Source: CAZEBW01 sp964510205 (lineage in GTDB: Bacteria > Chloroflexota > Anaerolineae > VGOG01). Taken from it: a stretch of 7,833 nt of DNA. Both the position numbers and the translations under genes were made by a program. How positions within the stretch are numbered: the stretch's first letter is position 1; each line of letters opens with the position of its first letter. The stretch is taken from NCBI GenBank assembly GCA_964510205.1, contig CAZEBW010000123.1, forward strand, positions 1 to 7,833. Reading direction: 5' to 3'. The notes beneath the pieces were generated by a model, which saw nothing but the letters and a program-made list of their open reading frames with translations, had not been told where the DNA came from and did not search any database. Shown here piece after piece: positions 1 to 5,706 of this stretch.

Positions 1-63
1 TCGCCTTCGGCTCGCAATGACACTCGCCCCTAAATTGAAATACACCTCCCCGCCTCATTCGTT

Positions 64-92
64 TTGACATCCTGCAACTTCTGTGGTAAACT
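64..92 (+). promoter_or_regulatory. Sigma-70-type promoter with extended -10
   Basis: A perfect -35 hexamer TTGACA lies at 64-69. After a spacer of exactly 17 bp comes TAAACT at 87-92, which matches 4 of 6 bases of TATAAT. TGG directly precedes the -10, giving the TGn of an extended -10 element. The start of transcription would fall near position 99, leaving a leader of about 130 nt before the large gene at 231. The call rests on consensus and spacing only. Housekeeping sigma consensus is assumed to apply in this organism. Confidence 0.6.
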
Positions 93-104
93 ATCGCAAC
101 TTAT

Positions 105-216
105 CGGGCGCTTCGAGCCTATCCGGGCAGCGCCTCCAGCTCTTGGAGGCCATGATTACTTCGGTGTCAAACATCTGTGTTCGACATCCCAAATGCAGAA
201 GTCACCGCCGTGTGAC
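105..216 (+). promoter_or_regulatory. Structured 5' leader with consecutive stem-loops
   Basis: Several short inverted repeats lie in a row in the untranslated leader. GGCGCT (107-112) pairs with AGCGCC (129-134). GCCTCCA (132-138) pairs perfectly with TGGAGGC (144-150) around a 5-nt loop. TGTC..ACA (165-173) pairs with TGT..GACA (178-186). GTCAC (201-205) pairs with GTGAC (212-216) and ends directly at the Shine-Dalgarno sequence. The first two stems share bases 132-134, so they cannot both be fully formed. This could be a regulatory leader or mRNA stabilisation. I do not recognise a known riboswitch class, and no ligand is proposed. Confidence 0.35.
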
Positions 217-223
217 AAGGAGG
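217..223 (+). promoter_or_regulatory. Ribosome binding site for the large secreted protein
   Basis: AAGGAGG, a perfect anti-16S complement, ends 7 nt before the GTG at 231. It fixes this GTG as the start even though it is not ATG. The resulting N-terminus is a textbook signal peptide. Confidence 0.9.
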
Positions 224-230
224 AAAAGAG

Positions 231-3200
231 GTGAAAAACTATCGAGGTTTTGCGAATCGTTGGTTTAGGCTAGGAACTGTTGTATCGGTTTTGGGAGCGG
301 TTTTGGTGGCGATGCTGCTTGTCAACTTGCCAGCATCTGCCTATCCGCCTGAGCCGGCAGCGACTCCTTCAGTGGATGCAGATGAGGGCGATCGAGAATC
401 GTTTCGCACGATTGACGTGAAGCCGTTTGAAGGAGAGGTTGGTGCTCTGACCCCGCCGCCTTGCGACTTAACTGCCTGCATTGGGACTGATAGAGGTTGC
501 GGTGCAACCTACCAAGTTGGCGAGGAAATGGAAATCCTCTGGAGCACTGAGTTGGACGGATATGTCACCATCTATGAGATCTTACCGGGTGGGGGTAGAT
601 CTGACATCTGGAGTGGCGAACTCAGTGCGGGGAACTACCAGTTCAGCGATCCTTTGCCGGTCCTCCAGCCAGTGGGGGTAAGCGTGCTCTGGATCGAACT
701 GGCGGCGACGTATGACGTATTTGAGGACAGTTGCGCATACACCATCACGGCGCCTCCGGGACAGGCCAGCAACACATACGTCACTTCGCGGGACAATGAG
801 AACAATAACCACGAAGGACGCTCTGATACCGATATGGGGCCCATGGATCCCCCATTCTGTGTACATCCTCACTATAGTGTCCATCCCATAGAGTTCAACA
901 TCTATGTTCCCTCTCTACCCCCTTCGTTCTCGCAGGCCTCGCTTACCTTGATCGTATGGGATGTTGATGAGGAGAATGACGACTGCCCAGAAGTGGACAA
1001 GGTGTACTTCAACGGCCACCTCGTGGGCACCTTGAGAGGCGCAGACGACACCTGGAGTACCTCTGGCCCCTATTCCATTGACCCTGCGTGGATACAGCAG
1101 GGGAATAACCTGGTCGAGATTCAGGTAAATACCACCAACTGTCAGGTATGGGACCCCGATCAGGGGAAATATCGGTCGCGCTGGTGCGTTGGTGTAAAGA
1201 GGGGAGCGCTGCAGTTAGAAGGTGCCTCGGGGACGGCATGGAAACGGGAGTTTGCGAAGTTTCCTGATTGCTGGCCGCCGGGCTCCACAGGCTATGTGTA
1301 TGTGGAGGTAGATACTACCCTATCCAGCCAGGACGTCACGGTCGAGGTCAACGTCCTGGATTACCAGGGTTACGTCCTGGTTGGTCGCACGCAGAACAAA
1401 GTCATCTATGGCACTCAGGATGATGAGTTCGTATTTGACTTGCCTATCCCCAGTTCTGCCTCTCCAGGTGACTACAGCATACAGGTCATCATCTATGACA
1501 CCCATAGTCAGACCATCCAAGAAGAGCAAGAGCATCCGGTTCGGATAAACTGCGTGGAGACGGTGACGGTTACTCCCACCAAAACACCAACGCGCACGCC
1601 TACTCGGACGCCGACGCGCACTCGCACACGCACACCAACACGTACGCCAACCCGTACGCCCACCAGGACACCGACTCCTACGGCAACGCCCACGCCCACC
1701 ACGACACCCTACTGGAAACCCGGCTGGGATGATTACGCTCCCAGCGGCATGCCAGACTTCGACCAGAGGCAATATGACTGGCAGGACCCTTGGGACCATG
1801 AGTGGTCGTACGGCGGGCCGGTGGCGGTAGCCAATTGTCTGTGGTGGTTCGACTCCAAGATGGAGCCCTACCCGGTGCATCCACCGACGATTAACGATCA
1901 CTATCGCCTGGTGGAATCGTACGGCCCGTGGGATGATCACGATCCACAGAATGTGCGCCCATTCGTTGAGTATCTGGCCTACCTAATGGACACCGACGGG
2001 CAGCGGACTGGCCCTGACCCGGATAAGGCGGGCACCGACCCCTACAAACTGTACGATGCCGTTGGCGAGTACTTAGCCGAGAAGGGCTTGAACTATAACT
2101 ACTCGGTCACGGCGGTCGAGTATCCCAGCTTCGACTGGGTGAGGTCCGAGGTGGAGCGATGCGAAGACGTCATTCTGCTCTTGGGCTTCTACAACTACGA
2201 TTATCAGCATGAGGAGTGGATCCGCTCAGGGGGTCACTATGTTACCATGGCGGGGGTGGATTCGCGAAACCAGTTCGTCTTCTTCAGCGATCCCAGAGAG
2301 GATAGGGCTGAAGAGGGCGGACCAGGGCGGGTGCTGGACGGCATACTGATCTCGCACTCCCCGAAGCCTGGACACGGACATGGTGTGCATAACGATGCAG
2401 GCAACATATCCCACGACATGTACCACGTTGTGGGGAGCCCAAGACCGGGTGGGAATTGGGGGCCTGCTGACTATATTTTGGAAACGGTGACCGAAGTTGA
2501 GTTTGCCGTCGCCATCTCGCCGGCGGACATTCCTACCCCGACCCATACACCAACGCACACCAGCACCCCGACCCGGACGCCGACGCCGACTCGGACGCCG
2601 ACGCGCACTAGCACGCCCACGAATACTCCGACTCCCACCAACACACCCACGCCGACGCCGTACTTCAAAGCCGGAGATTGGATTGACTACGCTCCCAGCG
2701 GGATGCCCGACTTCGACCAGAGGCAGGATGCATGGATGTACCCTGGGACGCAAACTTGGACCTACTGTGGTCCGGTGGCGGTGGCCAACTGCCTGTGGTG
2801 GTTCGACTCCAAGATGGAGCCCAACCCGGCGCCCCCACCAGCGATCAACGACAACTATAACCTGGTCACATCGTACAGTCCCTACGTTTGGGACGACCAC
2901 GATCCCAGGAACGTGATCCCGTTCGTTGATGACCTGGCTTGGATGATGGACACCGATGGCCAGCAGAGTGGTGACGGGCACATGGGCACCTACGTGACCG
3001 ACATGTATGACGCGGTCAAACAGTATCTGTCGGACCGTGGCCTGGATGAGAACTACGAGGTTACGCTGGAGAGACAGCCCACCCTTGACTGGGTGGAGTA
3101 CGAGGTGGAGCGGTGCGAGGACGTCATCCTGCTCATGGGCTTCTGGACGTGGAATGACGAGTTGCAGAGGTGGAAGCGCGAGGGTGGCCACTTCGTCACC

Positions 3201-5480
3201 ATGGCGGGGGTAGACTCGCGCAACGATTCCGTGTTCTTTAGCAATCCCATCAAGGACAGCGCCGAGGCGGGCTGGCCGGGGCGGGTGCTGAATGGTACAT
3301 TGATTCCGCACTATCCTATCCCAGGTCATGGCTATGGTGTGCACAACGATGCAGGCAACATCTCCCATGACATGTACCGTGCTGTGGACACCACCAATAA
3401 TCCGGATCCGCAAAGTGGGCTTTGGGGGCCGGCCGATTACGCTGGGAGCTACGCGGCTATTGAAGCTTTCGTCGGCCAGAACTTCCCTCGGGATTTCCCC
3501 CAGGAACTGAAATCATCTCCAGGGGATTACAAGGCAGGGGCCATCCAGACCGAGGTCGAGTACGCCATCGCCATCTCGCCCGTCTGCACCGTGGACGGCA
3601 CTAAGGAAGGTCCAAAGCAGATGAAGGCCGGGGAAAATGCGGCGGTGGTGCTGACTATCACCGGCCATGGGGACTGCCCCGTTCTGGAGCGACACACCGA
3701 CGTGATGCTGGTCATTGACCGCTCCGGCTCAATGGCCGACGACGGATGGGATCCCGTCATCAGTGACTATCAACCCATAGGCGACGCCAAAGCCGCGGCC
3801 AAGGCCTTCGTGGATGTGTTGGACCTGAGTCCAGACGCCGATCAAGTAGGTCTGGTGTCCTATGCCAGCTCGGCCTTGCTCAACCATCAGTTGAGCCGAA
3901 TGGCGGGCACGGTCAGGTCGGCCATCAGTGCGCTCAGCGCCAGCGGGAGTACCAACATCACTGACGGCATCAACAAGGCGCAACAAGAGCTGGAGAGCGT
4001 GCGGCGCGATCCCGACAACCGGCCCGTGATGATCATCCTCAGCGATGGCAAGCACAACGTGGGCCCCGACCCCGGGCCGGCGGCTGACGCGGCCAAGGCC
4101 AAGGGGACGCGGATCTTCACCATCGGCTTGGGATCGGACATTGATGAGGCGGAACTGAAGGGGTTGGCCTCGTCGGCCAGCGACTACTTCTACGCGCCCG
4201 ACAGCAGCAAGCTGGAGGACATCTACGGGCAGATCGCTGGCACCATCACGGGCAAGCCGGCCACCAACGTCGTCGTGACCGATACCCTTTCCCCCGGCGT
4301 GCAACTGGTTCCCAACTCCTTCTTCGGGTCGCCATTGCCCAGCATGGTGGATGCGGTCAACGGCGTCATCGTGTGGGAGATCCCGATTCTGGGGAGGGAC
4401 GAGACCAAGACCTTTGGCTATCGGGTGCACGTGCCGGAGGATACTCCGGGCGGCGAGCTGTGTTTCAACGAATCAGCGGTGGCGACCTACGTCAACTCCA
4501 ACGGACATGACGATGCGTTCCACTACCCGCCGGCTTGTGTCACGATCAAGCCCACTCTCCACGACGTTTACTGCAAGGACCATCTCACAGATGACGGCTC
4601 TGTGCCCTCCAATCCCAACGGCGAGGCCTGGTGGGAGAGTCCCGACATCTGGAACAGGCGCCAGGCGGACGGGGTGCAACAGCATGAGGACCCTCAGTCC
4701 GGTCAGACCAACTACGTCTACGTCAAGGTGCGCAACCGAGGCAATGCCCTCATGACCAACGTCAACGTTGATCTGTACTGGGCCAAGGGGGCAGTATCAA
4801 TTCCGCCTGCGGCTTGGAATTACGTTGGCACGCAGACCATCGCCAGCCTGGCGGCGGGACAGACCCAGACGGTCAGCTTCCAATGGCAGCCAACGATAGG
4901 AGGGCACACCTGCTTCTACGCGGAAATCTACGCCAGCCTGGACCCCATCACCCACAAGTGGTTGGTGCCTTTCGACAACAACCTGTGCCAGAGGAACCTG
5001 CAGGTGCTCGATCCAGAAGAGACGGAATACGATCCGGATGTTATCGTCAGCAACCCTCAGAGTGGGCCGGTGAGAACCGACATCACTATTGACTCGGATA
5101 ACTATCCTGCCGATGGTTCAGTCGTCGTGGACATGGATCCGGATGTCTTCCAAGAGTGGCAGGATTCGGGCGGTGATCTGAGGGGCGGGGAGGTGATTCC
5201 TGGTACCACTTCTGTCCGTCTTAACGTCGGCCCGAGCCCTTCTGCCACGGGCCTGTCGGCGGCCAGCGGCGTAATCCAAGCCGTCATCGGCCGAGTGCCC
5301 CTGGGCGCCAATGAGGAAACAACACTGACCCTCAGGTTGGAGGCTCCGTTGGGCAGTGAGCCAGTGCTGGAGGTGAGGGAGAAGATAGGTGGGCAGGACG
5401 TGGGAGGCAGTACCTATGCACCGCCTGCTCCTCCGGGGGTAGTGTATCTGCCTGTGATCCTGAAGAACTACAGCGACTAG
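231..5480 (+). CDS. Secreted multidomain protein: two C39/papain-like domains, VWA domain
   Basis: This 1749-residue protein starts at GTG behind a strong Shine-Dalgarno site and ends at TAG. I recognise its domains but not a named gene. Residues 1-37 are a signal peptide (MKNYRGFANRWFR, hydrophobic core, ASA before YPP). Residues about 85-175, 180-330 and 331-441 look like beta-sandwich or Ig-like domains. Thr-Pro linkers cover 448-493 and 768-810. Two homologous domains at 499-764 and 817-1117 carry (C/G)GPVAVANCLWW, GGH(Y/F)VTMAGVDS and FFS(D/N)P, a pattern like C39/papain-fold peptidases. The presumed Cys is C846 in copy 2 but G528 in copy 1; His is H669/H987 and the third residue D687/N1005. 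A von Willebrand A domain (about 1155-1340) has an intact MIDAS: D1163-S1165-S1167, T1241, D1272. DUF11-like (1343-1440) and CARDB-like (1443-1595) beta domains follow, then a further beta-rich region ending YLPVILKNYSD, a C-terminal style seen in secreted Chloroflexota proteins. A cell-surface adhesin with peptidase-like modules is the likeliest role; the substrate is unknown. The reading frame is certain, the C39 assignment moderate. Confidence 0.93.
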   Translation: MKNYRGFANRWFRLGTVVSVLGAVLVAMLLVNLPASAYPPEPAATPSVDADEGDRESFRTIDVKPFEGEVGALTPPPCDLTACIGTDRGCGATYQVGEEMEILWSTELDGYVTIYEILPGGGRSDIWSGELSAGNYQFSDPLPVLQPVGVSVLWIELAATYDVFEDSCAYTITAPPGQASNTYVTSRDNENNNHEGRSDTDMGPMDPPFCVHPHYSVHPIEFNIYVPSLPPSFSQASLTLIVWDVDEENDDCPEVDKVYFNGHLVGTLRGADDTWSTSGPYSIDPAWIQQGNNLVEIQVNTTNCQVWDPDQGKYRSRWCVGVKRGALQLEGASGTAWKREFAKFPDCWPPGSTGYVYVEVDTTLSSQDVTVEVNVLDYQGYVLVGRTQNKVIYGTQDDEFVFDLPIPSSASPGDYSIQVIIYDTHSQTIQEEQEHPVRINCVETVTVTPTKTPTRTPTRTPTRTRTRTPTRTPTRTPTRTPTPTATPTPTTTPYWKPGWDDYAPSGMPDFDQRQYDWQDPWDHEWSYGGPVAVANCLWWFDSKMEPYPVHPPTINDHYRLVESYGPWDDHDPQNVRPFVEYLAYLMDTDGQRTGPDPDKAGTDPYKLYDAVGEYLAEKGLNYNYSVTAVEYPSFDWVRSEVERCEDVILLLGFYNYDYQHEEWIRSGGHYVTMAGVDSRNQFVFFSDPREDRAEEGGPGRVLDGILISHSPKPGHGHGVHNDAGNISHDMYHVVGSPRPGGNWGPADYILETVTEVEFAVAISPADIPTPTHTPTHTSTPTRTPTPTRTPTRTSTPTNTPTPTNTPTPTPYFKAGDWIDYAPSGMPDFDQRQDAWMYPGTQTWTYCGPVAVANCLWWFDSKMEPNPAPPPAINDNYNLVTSYSPYVWDDHDPRNVIPFVDDLAWMMDTDGQQSGDGHMGTYVTDMYDAVKQYLSDRGLDENYEVTLERQPTLDWVEYEVERCEDVILLMGFWTWNDELQRWKREGGHFVTMAGVDSRNDSVFFSNPIKDSAEAGWPGRVLNGTLIPHYPIPGHGYGVHNDAGNISHDMYRAVDTTNNPDPQSGLWGPADYAGSYAAIEAFVGQNFPRDFPQELKSSPGDYKAGAIQTEVEYAIAISPVCTVDGTKEGPKQMKAGENAAVVLTITGHGDCPVLERHTDVMLVIDRSGSMADDGWDPVISDYQPIGDAKAAAKAFVDVLDLSPDADQVGLVSYASSALLNHQLSRMAGTVRSAISALSASGSTNITDGINKAQQELESVRRDPDNRPVMIILSDGKHNVGPDPGPAADAAKAKGTRIFTIGLGSDIDEAELKGLASSASDYFYAPDSSKLEDIYGQIAGTITGKPATNVVVTDTLSPGVQLVPNSFFGSPLPSMVDAVNGVIVWEIPILGRDETKTFGYRVHVPEDTPGGELCFNESAVATYVNSNGHDDAFHYPPACVTIKPTLHDVYCKDHLTDDGSVPSNPNGEAWWESPDIWNRRQADGVQQHEDPQSGQTNYVYVKVRNRGNALMTNVNVDLYWAKGAVSIPPAAWNYVGTQTIASLAAGQTQTVSFQWQPTIGGHTCFYAEIYASLDPITHKWLVPFDNNLCQRNLQVLDPEETEYDPDVIVSNPQSGPVRTDITIDSDNYPADGSVVVDMDPDVFQEWQDSGGDLRGGEVIPGTTSVRLNVGPSPSATGLSAASGVIQAVIGRVPLGANEETTLTLRLEAPLGSEPVLEVREKIGGQDVGGSTYAPPAPPGVVYLPVILKNYSD
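1572..1709 (+). repeat. Thr-Pro-rich linker 1 coding repeat
   Basis: This low-complexity stretch encodes residues 448-493 as repeated TPTRTPTRT-like units with some RTRT variation. It joins the N-terminal beta domains to peptidase-like copy 1. Such linkers are usually extended, flexible spacers in exported proteins. At DNA level the units are degenerate (ACGCC, ACACC, ACGCG variants), so they are protein-level repeats rather than a recent exact tandem array. Confidence 0.85.
1725..2522 (+). repeat. Peptidase-like domain duplication, copy 1 (Cys lost)
   Basis: Residues 499-764 are the first copy of the duplicated domain. Core motifs align with copy 2 at a constant offset of 318 residues. Between the GGH motif and the HDMY motif (667-731), 50 of 65 residues are identical to copy 2, counted by eye. 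A 30-bp identical DNA stretch (1839-1868 and 2793-2822) shows the duplication is not ancient. The presumed nucleophile position is GGC (Gly528) here instead of TGT. Conserved C536 and C644 remain and could form a structural disulfide. Confidence 0.85.
2532..2660 (+). repeat. Thr-Pro-rich linker 2 coding repeat
   Basis: This stretch encodes residues 768-810, made of TPTHTPTHTSTPTRTPTPT-like units. It separates the two peptidase-like copies. It has the same composition as linker 1 but a different unit order, with His, Ser and Asn variants. A linker therefore precedes each copy, consistent with linker plus domain having been duplicated together. No linker separates copy 2 from the VWA domain. 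Confidence 0.85.
2679..3581 (+). repeat. Peptidase-like domain duplication, copy 2 (Cys intact)
   Basis: Residues 817-1117 are the second copy. The presumed catalytic residues are C846 (TGT at 2766-2768), H987 and N1005, which is a papain-like Cys-His-Asn set. A PDFDQRQ segment upstream could supply the oxyanion-hole Gln seen in C39-type enzymes. Compared with copy 1 it carries about 31 extra residues after GPADY (roughly 1071-1106) before the shared TEVE(F/Y)A(V/I)AISP ending. If either copy is an active peptidase, it is this one. Confidence 0.85.
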
Positions 5481-5531
5481 AAGACCGATGCGATAGCAAC
5501 GCGGGCTTCGATGTCCCGCATTGAAAGTCCA

Positions 5532-5571
5532 GGAAAGCCACCGAACTCTCTGCAGAGCGAGGTGGCTTTCC
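5532..5571 (+). terminator. Terminator-like hairpin after the large gene
   Basis: GGAAAGCCACC (5532-5542) pairs perfectly with GGTGGCTTTCC (5561-5571), giving an 11-bp stem 51 bp after the TAG stop. The 18-nt loop contains the palindrome CTCTGCAGAG (5548-5557), which can add an inner stem. The downstream sequence is GTTGTGAAT, with no clear T tract, so it is not a canonical intrinsic terminator. It may still terminate transcription or protect the mRNA 3' end. Confidence 0.6.
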
Positions 5572-5605
5572 GTTGTGAATCATCTAGGCTTGGTCGCAGT
5601 GGGGA

Positions 5606-5672
5606 GAACACGGATTAGCAGGATTAACGGATCAAGTGGCCTAAAATCCGCCAATCCTGCCTATCAGTGTTC
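5606..5672. repeat. Imperfect 27-bp inverted repeat in the intergenic gap
   Basis: The left arm (5606-5632, beginning GAACACGGATTAGCAGG) and right arm (5646-5672, ending CTATCAGTGTTC) match at 22 of 27 positions, counted by eye, around a 13-nt loop. Three of the five mismatches are A-C on the plus strand and would be G-U wobbles in minus-strand RNA, so the structure fits a minus-strand transcript better. It resembles a dispersed intergenic repeat or small palindromic element more than a terminator. Its copy number cannot be judged from one window. Confidence 0.6.
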
Positions 5673-5706
5673 TTAACGAATCAACCTGGAGAACAGACAC
5701 GTAGCC

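Noticed and set aside
99..230. Cyclic-di-GMP or other known riboswitch in the leader
   Set aside because: Some GC-rich stems looked suggestive, but the conserved core strings of the cyclic-di-GMP-I aptamer are absent, and no other class matched.
83..268. Short plus-strand frame upstream of the large gene
   Set aside because: It begins inside the promoter -10 region, overlaps the well-supported start and signal peptide of the large gene, and encodes a low-complexity basic peptide with no recognisable features.
1572..2660. Short repeats suggesting a CRISPR array or minisatellite
   Set aside because: The repeats are in frame, encode Thr-Pro linkers, have degenerate units of about 6-12 bp, and have no spacers.
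2226..3413. 395-codon minus-strand frame
   Set aside because: It lies wholly opposite the peptidase-like domains and linker. Its Arg/Val/Gly-rich product mirrors the Thr-Pro and GC-rich codons of the sense gene, and it has no domain features.
3729..4430. 233-codon minus-strand frame
   Set aside because: It is antisense to the VWA domain, whose MIDAS residues show that the plus strand is coding. It is a shadow of high-GC codon use.
5642..5647. TAAAAT as a -10 element for the metallopeptidase gene
   Set aside because: No acceptable -35 lies at 16-18 bp; TTAGCA (21 bp away) and TTAACG (12 bp away) are badly spaced. The hexamer also overlaps the loop and right arm of the inverted repeat.
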